A stretch of 64,000 nt of DNA from Trichoplusia ni (lineage: Eukaryota; Arthropoda; Insecta; Lepidoptera; Noctuidae). The notes below the pieces were generated by a model that saw only the letters and a list, made by a program, of their open reading frames with translations, did no database searches and was not told the origin of the DNA. Shown here in pieces: positions 56,901 to 60,807 of the stretch (the stretch's first letter is position 1; the number at the start of each line of letters is the position of its first letter). Both the position numbers and the translations under genes were made by a program. The stretch lies in contig NC_039478.1 in NCBI RefSeq assembly GCF_003590095.1, positions 6,572,001 through 6,636,000 of the forward strand, in the 5' to 3' direction.

Positions 56901-59900
56901 AAAGTAATCGAAGACTTTATTTACTATGTGATAATAGGTTCGATGTTTTTAAAGATTCTGATTGAAATTGAATTAGGAGAACCTAATTGCTTCTAAAATC
57001 ACTTTGCAGCCGTATTATTTTGCAGTGAAATATAATTTTGTGTATTAAAGTTAAAATCGACTGTCATTTGTTTCGTTGTGACCAGTATCTTACTTTCCTA
57101 TTAATTCCCAGGTACAAAGTGGCCGTCACCGCTCGTGATGACGTACCATTCTTCGGGCCGACTCTCCCGCAGCCGTCGATATTCCGCAAAGGGCGAGAGT
57201 TCAAAGAATTCCTCCTTACGAAGCTTATCAACGCTGAGAATGCGTGCTACAAAGCTGATAAATTCGCTCAACTAGAGCTCAGGACCAGGGCCTCCTTGCT
57301 TCAGAACTTAGTCAATGATTTGAAGACGAAGACTACTGAGTTTTTGGGTTCTGGGGTAAGATTGGAGCCTGGAGCGGTGTCGCCGCAACCAGATGGCACC
57401 CCTAAGCAAGATGGGCCCGCCATGGGAACGCGCTTCATCGATACAGTTAAGAAAGCGATTACCAAAGTCAGGTGTGTATCTATAAACAATTTTTAATTTG
57501 ATTTGAGTAATTTCCTTGAATTTACTTGCCATTTTTGCACCAATGCAAATAAAAATGACCTTTAGTAAAGCAAATGATAATGTTAATAATCATACGACAA
57601 AACAGTTGAAGACCTAAAAGTAATACGGCTATGCATATTTTATATAATCATTATTTTAATGTTTCCAGATCACCAAGTGTAGACACAAATCTCTCAAGCG
57701 ATAGCAACAAGAATGCTTTGAACAAGAACAAGTTTGTTCAGAATGAAACACATACACCTAATGTAAGTATCAATTCTTAATTTTTAATAGTTACAGTTAT
57801 ACTGGCTTGTGATGGTATGTTAGCAGCCTCTCTAGCCAAGTAAAATTAACAATCGCTAACGTGAATAGAAAACACTAGAATAATTATGTAGATGACAGGT
57901 CAAAGTCACGTGACTTATCGCAAGGAAATAGTTCACACTTGTTTGCAGAGGCTGGGTATGGTGAGAGAGATAATATCCACTTGGTAAGTTTAGAGCATTG
58001 ATCACTATCACCAGCTCTAGATGGTCACTTGCGGATTAAAGAACCTACAATCCCTTTTAATCGACGCAAAAACAGTACAAATGCACTACTTTGCATGAAT
58101 TTAACAGCTATGCAAATATAGGTAACTATAATGTAAGAGTTTATTCTTACTAAATTGTTTTCCGGATTTTGCTGTCTGAATAAGAGTTTCACAGGGTGTA
58201 GTTCTAGGCTCAATCGCGCTAAATTTTGAATAACCAAAAAACGGCAACTGAGATTTATTAAAGGCAATCATTACTGAAATATAAAAATCACCCTGTCTAT
58301 TGCACTACGCTGAATAATCATTTTCTATCTATTTTGCCAATAAACCACACAAAGAAAAGACTTATAATTCCGTCTAAACAATTATAATTACGAGGCAACG
58401 TGCCTTGCATGTCCTGATTAAAATTCTACGTTACACACCGCAATACTTAAACGGACTTCCACCTGTGCTTGCTTCTTATGGTAACCATATGGTTATGACA
58501 TATGACTACAACATAAAATAATTTATTCATCATTATATTCAGTATGCAAATGTTTTGAGTTGTTAGTATTTTTGTTGGTAATTGTGGTTTACTTCAGTTG
58601 AGCTTGAGTTAACAGTTAACATAACTGACCCATGTGAATGAAGATGGTGAAAATTAGTGATCAATGTTCGAACCTTCTCCAAAATATATGAAGAACCCTT
58701 ACCCAGCTGTTTAGAAGGGACATTTGCGGGCTGGTATCACTAACAATTACGAATTAAACTATCAATGAATAGAGACTACAACTTTTACAAAAGCAAATTC
58801 TACTTCTATACCGTTGATGTTTTTATTAAAAAAATATATTCTTATATTTCCAGAGCGGCCGTTCCAAGTCATCAGTAGCATCGTCGTCCGCGTCTGCCGT
58901 GTCGGTCCGGTCGGCCGGCGGGTCGGGCGCATCGCACGCATCGGGCGAGTCCAGCCCCGACGTGACGTCACGAGCCGCACCTCCGCGCCCCCCTCTCACA
59001 GACCACAGTGACGATTCCAGTCTCAATTCTGTTGATCTTGATCCGCTTGGTGAGTTTTTATGTTTTTTATCTGTATATTAGTTTTAAGCTAATGAGTGAA
59101 TGGGAATCGACATTTTAGTGAAGATTTTCAATAAATAAATATGAAAATAACTTTGAAGTTTCTAGTAGAATTTAGTGGCAGTACGACAGTGAAAACTCAT
59201 AACGCTGGCCTTGTCATGGTAGACTTTACTTTTAACGTGTGGGTGTGACATTAGTTTTTCAAAGTTAATACGATCTGATTCTGTTGCGTATCGAACATAC
59301 ATCACTCGCTCTTTCTATAACACTTAAATTGTAAAGGGCAAAAAGTTCATAAAAAAATGAAGCTCATGGACAGAAGTATTTATAATTTTAATTTTGTCCT
59401 TATAAATTCCTTCATTTAAAAAGACAGAATCGACAGCATAATGTAGTTTTTGGTGAAGTAACAATGTGAAATTCTTTCCCTATTAGACGACAAGGACTGG
59501 CTGAGTTGTGGTAAAAGTGCAACAGGTTAGTCCTATAGAGTAGCACCATGTATCTGAATGTTTATTAAAGTTGTCGTCTGTGATAAGGCATGGTAATTTT
59601 TTGTTAGGTTATATTTCGTATTTAGATTTACGTGATATGTATTTTAGTTAGTTTTTTTTGTTTCTTATTGTTAGGTGTTTTTAATAGCTGTACATTTTTG
59701 CACCGCTTGTTGTCTATATCTTGCACTGTTGAAAATGTTGTCTATTAATACTTGCATCCATAGGATGAAAAGTTAATTGCAAATAACACTTTTATTTATA
59801 ATCTCTGCACTACTCTAGGAGTATGTATAAATATTTATTTGGACACTTAAATCGTGTAACTCTTGACATACAAAAATGTGATTTGAATAAAATTAAACAA

Positions 59901-60807
59901 AACCATGATAATGGCATGATTTATGTATCTTAAAACCTAGTAACTGTGTAAAGCCCTACCACTTTTTACTTAGACTACTTTACCCTTTCTCGTTCAAGTA
60001 ACCTCGCTTTTAGAAAATACAACAAATTCACAACTTCTCTAAAATAATGTATAAGATGAAGTAAATGAAGTAAGGTAAAGTGCGAGCAGTGTAACAATAG
60101 TGACAATAGCTGTTTGTTCAGGCGCGGTGTACGTGGACAGCGACACCGGGCTGGAGTCGATGTCGTCGGCGGAGGCGGGCGCGGCGTGCGGCGGCTGCGG
60201 CGCGTGCGGCGCGTGCGGCCCGTGCGCGCGCCCCGACCTGCCGCGCGACGCCGACGCGCTGCGCCAGGAGGTCTGCCGGCTCAAGAACGACAAGCTGGAC
60301 CTGTTGAAGCAAAACATTGTAAGTGTTAACATGCCTTAAAAGTAATTGACGTGAAAGTTGTCTTTACCTCGGTTTATGATAGGCGAGTTTGTTGTACGCG
60401 TTATGTTATAGTTCACAAGCTTTGGTAAGGGCATCACGCTTGATTAAGTACTCAGTAACCCAACAGTCACAATATTCGCTAAAAAGTCTGGCTTCTTCTT
60501 ATCAAATCAAAATCATTTATTTCAATCCATAATGTACAATATAAAATTTAAAAAAAATTGAAACAATTATGGACCCTGTCGTACCTTACCTGATCTCCAG
60601 AAAATAACTTCAAATAAAGTTTTATTGTTTTTTAATATGATGTTTTTTTTACAGTCATGGCAAACCGAGATCAAAAGCCTGCGTGAAAGAGAGATGTCGC
60701 TACAAGCGGAGCTGAACGCCATGCATAGAGAAATGAGGAGACTTCGTGAACAACAGGTCACCGGCACCGTTATCCCCAACCCTTCCACACACGACTCCAC
60801 CGCTTAA
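2834..60807 (+). CDS. Rapgap1: Rap1 GTPase-activating protein, whole gene model (13 coding exons)
   Basis: This is the genomic span of a spliced coding sequence. Exon lengths of 108, 214, 185, 148, 276, 182, 98, 360, 94, 196, 39, 197 and 153 nt sum to 2250 nt, giving 749 residues and a TAA stop; every junction is GT-AG and phase-compatible. The family stimulates GTP hydrolysis by the small GTPase Rap1 at membranes and so controls adhesion, polarity and cAMP/Epac-linked signalling. Landmarks in order: SGYWVDG (118-124), YYRRYFLGK (161-169), FKFGVLYQ (266-273), GYRGGLDIMNG (311-321), RKRHVGNDIVAIVFQ (357-371) with the Asn-thumb residue Asn363, TARDDVPFFGP (410-420) and LLTKLINAENACYKA (438-452). 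These match vertebrate and fly Rap1GAP in order and spacing. No GoLoco motif (DQR core) is visible, although some Rap1GAP isoforms carry one; it could sit in an unseen exon. The exon 4-13 chain is near certain; exon 1 is inferred. Confidence 0.93.
4083..4340 (+). repeat. Lepidopteran interspersed repeat (CTAGCTGTTGCCCGCGAC family), copy 1
   Basis: Begins CTAGCTGTTGCCCGCGACTT and runs through GCGCGTTCAAACAAAC with a (CAAA)n microsatellite, ending TTTATATATTAGTATAGAT. This head and tail are those of a common repeat of moth and butterfly genomes. It is nearly identical to the copy at 43474-43740, so both are young or recently homogenised. Confidence 0.85.
6307..6535 (-). mobile_element. SINE with (ATG)n tail and perfect 15-bp target-site duplication
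   Basis: Read on the minus strand it ends GGCTAGGCCAATGATGATG, a familiar lepidopteran SINE end. The plus strand carries GGCCTAGCCTTTTCCCAACC and GACTGCCTATCTGACCTCC. The element is flanked by TAGGTACTTATAAAC at 6292-6306 and again at 6536-6550, a perfect 15-bp target-site duplication. Its short trinucleotide tail resembles the RTE LINE ends in this window, so RTE machinery probably mobilised it. Confidence 0.85.
7342..7372. repeat. Perfect 14-bp hairpin, 3-nt loop
   Basis: TATCTGTTACAAAA at 7342-7355 pairs with TTTTGTAACAGATA at 7359-7372 around GTA. The surrounding DNA has several GATATT/AATATC-like words. Its origin is unknown. Confidence 0.8.
7511..7840 (+). repeat. GC-rich lepidopteran SINE-like repeat (GAGTGTCAGACT family)
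   Basis: Contains GAGCGAAAGGGAGTGTCAGA followed by CTGACTAAAATCCACCC and later AGCATCAGCCCTA, in the order of a very common noctuid-type repeat. The island is much GC-richer than its surroundings, which explains open frames on both strands (7563-7844 and 7600-7833); these are not genes. The 3' limit is uncertain. Confidence 0.65.
9125..9204. repeat. Short element with 11-bp inverted ends (CGACTAGTTTC)
   Basis: CGACTAGTTTC at 9125-9135 and its exact complement GAAACTAGTCG at 9194-9204 bracket a CpG-rich core. A related ACTAGTTTCGGACCCAATCG segment occurs at 56012-56031. The pattern suggests a small nonautonomous DNA element, but no clear target-site duplication was found. Confidence 0.4.
10979..11325 (-). 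CDS. Candidate small nested protein or terminal exon, unknown function
   Basis: A 115-codon minus-strand frame from an ATG at 11325 to TAA at 10979, inside Rapgap1 intron 1. It is about 40% GC whereas flanking intron is clearly lower, and its composition is balanced (FLEEFPADTFILSSGVGNA, then a hydrophobic ISMLGISIAVYVQMYSAYM segment long enough for one membrane helix, then a basic tail). A strong acceptor-like TTTCTTTACAG lies on the minus strand at about 11178, so the real feature could be a last exon starting there. Another acceptor-like CGTAG lies upstream near 11363. I do not recognise the family. It could be a small nested gene, a final exon of an unseen transcript, a retroelement relic or chance. 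Confidence 0.3.
11839..12019 (+). repeat. Two-unit diverged tandem duplication of about 90 bp
   Basis: Units at about 11839-11922 and 11923-12019 both run ATcACAAAATA, GGTTTGGGATTC, a T run, AAATATGG, CAAGTTGAG, a poly-A run and AGTAA.GGAT. The second unit carries an extra CATGCTCATATG segment. The 62-codon frame over unit 1 is a by-product. Confidence 0.7.
14461..14490 (+). CDS. Possible alternative first coding exon of Rapgap1 (10 codons)
   Basis: ATG at 14461 is followed by ten codons (MDKQDVLVQN) and a consensus donor AAT|GTAAGT at 14491. The exit phase is 0, the phase needed to join exon 2 at 41829. A TATAAT lies at about 14404 and a TTAGTCACC initiator-like motif at about 14435. Short first exons of this kind are common for alternative promoters, but the coding stretch is too short to test by composition. 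Confidence 0.22.
14664..14935 (+). repeat. Lepidopteran interspersed repeat (CTGACCCAGCAAACG family), plus orientation
   Basis: Begins CTAGCTGACCCAGCAAACGT and includes GATTCTCAGACTTACT and GTAAAGCCGTTTCGTAGGAG, the usual order of a common moth repeat. The copy at 24640-24780 is the same family reversed. Confidence 0.75.
17397..17469 (-). mobile_element. 5'-truncated RTE-type LINE end with 10-bp target-site duplication
   Basis: The minus-strand frame reads HENGTAYAQHYEDKGCG followed by a (GATGATG) tail, a diverged version of the RTE ORF2 C-terminus also seen at 32780-32915. ATAGGTACAT flanks it at 17387-17396 and 17470-17479, a perfect 10-bp duplication that marks the integration ends. Confidence 0.75.
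17737..17820 (-). repeat. Fragment of the TAAGTGCnAGTC / GGGATCC..TTTAGGG repeat family (3' end)
   Basis: TTTTTAGGGATCCTTTACC, AAAGGGTATAAACAGGACCC and GTCGTTGTCCGTCCCTC follow the order of the 3' end (reversed) of a common lepidopteran repeat with a (GACGGACA) tract. A longer, more diverged copy is at 27431-27682. Confidence 0.6.
24640..24780 (-). repeat. Lepidopteran interspersed repeat (CTGACCCAGCAAACG family), minus orientation
   Basis: The reverse complement begins TATAAGCTGACCCAGCAAAC and contains GATGTTGTCCGATTCTCAGA and AAAATTTCATGAAAATAGG. The element may extend further left to about 24540 (a TTGTAGTTG-rich tract). Confidence 0.7.
26174..26224 (+). mobile_element. 5'-truncated SINE fragment (same family as 6307-6535)
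   Basis: About 50 nt containing GTAGCCGACCCCAACATAG and ending GGCCAATGATGATGA. It is the 3' end of the same SINE, in the opposite orientation. A short TTAGG occurs on both sides, too short to call a certain duplication. Confidence 0.75.
27251..27301 (-). repeat. Fragment of a GCCCGCG-type lepidopteran repeat
   Basis: The reverse complement begins ACTAGCTTTTCGCCCGCGGC, the head of the CTAGCTnnTGCCCGCG superfamily. Only about 50 nt remain. Confidence 0.5.
27431..27682 (-). repeat. Diverged lepidopteran repeat (ACCGGTTAAGTGCnAGTC family)
   Basis: The reverse complement starts AAAACCGGTTAAGTGCAAGT, then CCGACTC, ATTCCGTAT, and ends GACAGACAGCAGAGCCCTAG, GGGTTTCGTTTTTACTA: the head and tail of a known repeat family of Lepidoptera. 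The 140-codon minus-strand frame at 27421-27843 is carried by this repeat and is not a gene. Confidence 0.6.
29090..29140 (+). other. Possible noncoding or poison cassette exon in intron 1
   Basis: A strong acceptor (TTTTTATTTTTCTTTGCAG) precedes 51 nt that end CAACAG|GTATAA. Joined after exon 1 at phase 0, the exon would begin with TGA and end translation at once; only phase 2 is open (NFVKETCCRVISATPTG). It could be a 5' UTR exon of another promoter, a poison exon, or chance splice-like sequence. Confidence 0.15.
32780..32915 (-). mobile_element. 5'-truncated RTE-type LINE: ORF2 C-terminus with (ATG)n tail
   Basis: The minus-strand translation gives RWVDDIIKISGRVWMRLAQD, then HEKGEAYAQQWEDKGC, the conserved end of the reverse-transcriptase ORF of RTE-clade retrotransposons, followed by ATGATGATGATGA. 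TTGTATTGT flanks the piece at 32771-32779 and 32916-32924, a 9-bp target-site duplication. The frame lacks a stop before the tail. It is a dead-on-arrival fragment. Confidence 0.82.
35561..35875 (-). CDS. Candidate open frame, unknown (possible gene relic)
   Basis: A minus-strand frame of 104 codons from an ATG (MAELSLRDWHK); the frame stays open upstream past 35920. It has mixed charged and hydrophobic content (WHKTTIDKIKKKLKAL, PTRILVSTLAGIGWRS, SYFRTIFLEALHKALN) and somewhat higher GC than its surroundings. No family is recognised and no splice signals or promoter are evident. It may be a degraded mobile-element protein or chance. Confidence 0.15.
   Translation of the reverse strand: MAELSLRDWHKTTIDKIKKKLKALMVNTEALPTRILVSTLAGIGWRSKVNCYGMNSDEHSYFRTIFLEALHKALNKNFEVGCYFVASNKTKMIFFSLIKKLFTI
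37971..38044 (+). repeat. Diverged repeat (CTTCCACAACTGCAATAGT family), copy 1
   Basis: GGGAGATGTCGCTCTATAC, then CGCCGTCTTCTTCCACAACT and GCAATAGTATCAGATTT. It aligns with 42972-43041 and 43741-43806. It explains the similar translated motifs FFHNCNSIRF and LFHKCNSLRF in the open frames there. Confidence 0.65.
40858..41480 (+). promoter_or_regulatory. GC-richer block upstream of exon 2, possible internal promoter or enhancer
   Basis: Compared with the rest of intron 1 this stretch is clearly GC-richer, with many CpG dinucleotides. It contains a perfect CRE (TGACGTCA, 40889-40896), an ATGGCGTCGG segment, and further CpG-rich DNA at 41330-41480 including CGCTTACTTGCGTAGCG. It ends about 350 nt before exon 2. 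An internal promoter producing a shorter Rapgap1 form is one explanation; an enhancer is another. Confidence 0.25.
41829..42042 (+). CDS. Rapgap1: Rapgap1 exon 2 (residues 37-107)
   Basis: The acceptor TTTTTGTTTCCAG|GTG opens a GC-rich 214-nt exon that ends at AATG|GTAAGC in phase 1. It encodes VSRNEKFRSVSAG, a Pro-rich stretch (PHGPPPSPGSAP) and RRLLEETLAKAGN. Its last part aligns with the segment just before the GGYW motif in vertebrate Rap1GAP. The RS.S pattern offers possible basophilic kinase sites (inference). The reading frame stays open upstream of the acceptor to an ATG at 41718, so a transcript starting locally could begin there, but that upstream part looks like intron (Phe/Tyr-rich, AT-rich). 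Confidence 0.88.
42972..43041 (+). repeat. Diverged repeat (CTTCCACAACTGCAATAGT family), copy 2
   Basis: GGAAAGAAATAGCAATACA, TATAGCGGTGTCCCTCTTCC and ACAAGTGCAATAGTCTGAG match the copy at 37971 at most positions. Confidence 0.65.
43474..43740 (+). repeat. Lepidopteran interspersed repeat (CTAGCTGTTGCCCGCGAC family), copy 2
   Basis: The same element as at 4083-4340 in the same orientation, differing by a few substitutions, a shorter CAAA run and an 8-nt insertion near 43640. It sits directly against a different diverged repeat at 43741. Confidence 0.85.
43741..43806 (+). repeat. Diverged repeat (CTTCCACAACTGCAATAGT family), copy 3
   Basis: AAAAGAGAGATAGCGCTCTA, then TATAGCTCTGTCACGCTTCC and ACAATCTCAGAGT; it lacks the central CTGCAATAG segment. 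It starts exactly where the 43474-43740 repeat ends. Confidence 0.55.
44158..44213. repeat. Perfect 24-bp inverted repeat with 8-nt loop
   Basis: The left arm 44158-44181 and right arm 44190-44213 are exact reverse complements around the loop TTGACATA; the arm core reads CTTAGCATCGTCTAC. It lies 8 nt before a lepidopteran repeat at 44222. As RNA it would form a long uninterrupted stem. Confidence 0.9.
44222..44365 (+). repeat. Lepidopteran repeat (ATTAT..ATGTGAAAGTGTGT / GATGAAATTTGG family), copy 1
   Basis: ATTATCAATGTGAAAGTGTG, a CTTCACGCCCAAACGGGTGG segment and GATGAAATTTGGCATGGAGG follow the order of a very common ditrysian repeat. Copy 2 is at 48996-49145. Confidence 0.7.
47089..47273 (+). 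CDS. Rapgap1: Rapgap1 exon 3 (residues 108-169)
   Basis: The acceptor TTTTTTTGCCTCAG|GT and donor AAG|GTAATT flank 185 nt. The exon encodes TVVLPPSGYWVDG, matching the LPQFGGYWIEG segment of vertebrate Rap1GAP, then an acidic linker (EDTLPEGEEVE) and YYRRYFLGK, matching the family motif YRKHFLGK at the edge of the dimerisation/GAP region. It enters at phase 1 and leaves at phase 0. The motifs make the assignment firm. Confidence 0.95.
48996..49145 (+). repeat. Lepidopteran repeat (GATGAAATTTGG family), diverged copy 2
   Basis: AATCACACAAATCATAAATA, TTCAAACGGCAGGACCCAT, GAGATTTGGTATGGGGATA and ACATAGGCTACTTTAAG match the family order with many substitutions. Confidence 0.6.
51504..51538. repeat. 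Perfect 15-bp hairpin, 5-nt loop
   Basis: AATACTCTTAACTGG at 51504-51518 and CCAGTTAAGAGTATT at 51524-51538 pair perfectly around AGTCA. It is isolated, inside Rapgap1 intron 3, with no T-run or repeat head that would assign it to a family. Confidence 0.85.
54395..54542 (+). CDS. Rapgap1: Rapgap1 exon 4 (residues 170-218)
   Basis: The exon starts after TTGTCAACAG and ends at AATA|GTAAGT in phase 1. It encodes EHINLVGSDENLGPVVMSLK, then an RILLRLRTETMHGLIP segment. This corresponds to the beta-strand region of Rap1GAP (family form: LG..V.SLK....Q.H.R.LLR.......IP), N-terminal to the catalytic subdomain. A 93-101 aa minus-strand frame over this exon and the neighbouring SINE is a shadow. Confidence 0.96.
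54586..54705 (+). mobile_element. tRNA-derived SINE head in Rapgap1 intron 4
   Basis: A Pol III box A-like TAGCAGAGTGG (54598-54608) and box B GGTTCGATT (54649-54657) lie in a context typical of class II (Ser/Leu-like) tRNA-derived SINEs (GGATAGCAGAGTGGTTAAGG). The 5' and 3' ends do not pair as an acceptor stem, so it is not a working tRNA gene. It occupies nearly half of the 261-nt intron. Confidence 0.7.
54804..55079 (+). CDS. Rapgap1: Rapgap1 exon 5 (residues 219-310)
   Basis: The acceptor is TTTTTTTCTCCCCAG|GG and the donor AAAG|GTGAAT (phase 1 in, phase 1 out). It encodes PPPLKMAKML, SLIATYDEHVLVNCFKFGV, LYQTYGQTTEEQLFGNN and SPAFEEFLEMLGQKIKLKD. These are hallmark Rap-GAP catalytic-domain sequences (family: FKFGV.YQ..GQT.EEELF.N...SPAF.EFL..LGQ...L.D). 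The next exon continues with GYRGGLD, completing the split Gly311 codon. Confidence 0.98.
55370..55551 (+). CDS. Rapgap1: Rapgap1 exon 6 with the catalytic Asn thumb (residues 311-371)
   Basis: The exon encodes GYRGGLDIMNGHTGSEAVY, EIMFHVAPLLPHT and QQLQRKRHVGNDIVAIVFQ. In the Rap1GAP family the Asn of the GND-VA-VF helix (Asn290 in human Rap1GAP) inserts into the active site in place of an arginine finger; here it is Asn363 and is intact. The flanking DAQQLQRKRH residues are also conserved, so the protein is predicted to be an active GAP. Splice sites are TTCTTCTTAG|GC and CCAG|GTAAAG; the exit phase is 0. Confidence 0.98.
56009..56085. repeat. Copy of the ACTAGTTTC repeat in Rapgap1 intron 6
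   Basis: Starts AGACTAGTTTCGGACCCAAT and continues with a CpG-rich stretch (GACGGCGGGGTCGCGAG). It resembles the lepidopteran repeat seen near 9125. It lies about 30 nt ahead of the exon 7 acceptor, so it may affect splicing spacing. Confidence 0.4.
56115..56212 (+). CDS. Rapgap1: Rapgap1 exon 7 (residues 372-403)
   Basis: The acceptor TTCTTTTGCAG|GAA leads into EKATPFTPDMIASHFLHTF and VVTHLESAGGE, the counterpart of the family sequence TPF.PDMIAS.FLH.-VV. The exon leaves at phase 2 inside an Arg codon (AG|GTAAAT). Exon 8 supplies the third base (AG+G). Confidence 0.97.
57112..57471 (+). CDS. Rapgap1: Rapgap1 exon 8, end of the GAP domain and linker (residues 404-523)
   Basis: The exon opens after TTAATTCCCAG and encodes YKVAVTARDDVPFFGPTLP, FRKGREFKEFLLTKLINAE and LELRTRASLLQNL, all conserved at the C-terminal side of the Rap-GAP domain. 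A proline- and glycine-rich linker follows, then FIDTVKKAITKV, which parallels the FFES.KRVI segment before the phosphorylated serines of human Rap1GAP. The donor is TCAG|GTGTGT in phase 2. Retention of the following 197-nt intron would add only five residues (CVSIN... to a stop at 57494), making a truncated protein that still has the whole GAP domain. Confidence 0.97.
57669..57762 (+). CDS. Rapgap1: Rapgap1 exon 9 (residues 524-555)
   Basis: The exon runs from TTTCCAG|ATC to AAT|GTAAGT (phase 2 in, phase 0 out). It encodes RSPSVDTNLSSDSNKNALNK and a short polar tail. With the end of exon 8 it forms KVRSPSVD, resembling the IRSRSQSMD serine cluster of human Rap1GAP, a known regulatory phosphorylation region in that protein. 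Whether it is phosphorylated here is inference. Confidence 0.92.
58854..59049 (+). CDS. Rapgap1: Rapgap1 exon 10, Ser-rich tail (residues 556-620)
   Basis: After TTATATTTCCAG the exon encodes SGRSKSSVASSSASAVSVRS and further Ser/Gly/Ala low complexity, then a Pro-rich RAAPPRPPL and HSDDSSLNSVDLDPL; the donor is CTTG|GTGAGT in phase 1. It is far GC-richer than its introns. The PPRPPL stretch is a possible SH3-type ligand (inference). Open frames on the minus strand here result from the GC-rich composition. A perfect CRE octamer lies inside the coding region at 58963-58970. Confidence 0.92.
59487..59525 (+). CDS. Rapgap1: Rapgap1 exon 11, 39-nt symmetric microexon (residues 621-633)
   Basis: The acceptor TTCTTTCCCTATTAG|AC and donor ACAG|GTTAGT bracket 39 nt encoding DDKDWLSCGKSAT. 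It enters and leaves at phase 1, so including or skipping it keeps the frame; when skipped, residue 620 joins directly to Gly-Ala-Val of exon 12. The pyrimidine-rich tract and coding-like acidic/Trp content support a real exon, probably used as a cassette. It is too short for ORF-based detection. Confidence 0.7.
60122..60318 (+). CDS. Rapgap1: Rapgap1 exon 12, Cys-Gly-Ala tract and start of coiled coil (residues 634-699)
   Basis: The exon begins after GTTTGTTCAG and encodes VYVDSDTGLESMSSAEAG, then a Cys/Gly/Ala tract with cysteines at 656, 659, 662, 665 and 668, a short basic/Pro spacer, and ADALRQEVCRLKNDKLDLLK, which begins a coiled coil. The donor is CATT|GTAAGT in phase 0. The block at about 60160-60300 is extremely GC-rich, built from repeated GGC and TGC triplets, with long open frames on both strands and in other frames that I treat as shadows. 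Confidence 0.93.
60655..60807 (+). CDS. Rapgap1: Rapgap1 exon 13, C-terminal coiled coil and stop (residues 700-749)
   Basis: After TTTTTTTTACAG the exon encodes SWQTEIKSLREREMSLQAEL and NAMHREMRRLREQQ, which continue the heptad pattern from exon 12. The protein ends VIPNPSTHDSTA and TAA (60805-60807). The combined helix, about residues 676-735, should allow homo- or hetero-oligomerisation, as leucine-zipper tails do in related Rap-GAPs of the SIPA1 group (inference). Confidence 0.94.
   Translation, partial: SWQTEIKSLREREMSLQAELNAMHREMRRLREQQVTGTVIPNPSTHDSTA

Noticed and set aside
60118..60332. Long alternate-frame and antisense open frames over exon 12
   Set aside because: Arg/Ala-rich shadows of an extremely GC-rich exon; the splice-consistent frame gives conserved SDTGLESMSSAE and coiled-coil sequence.
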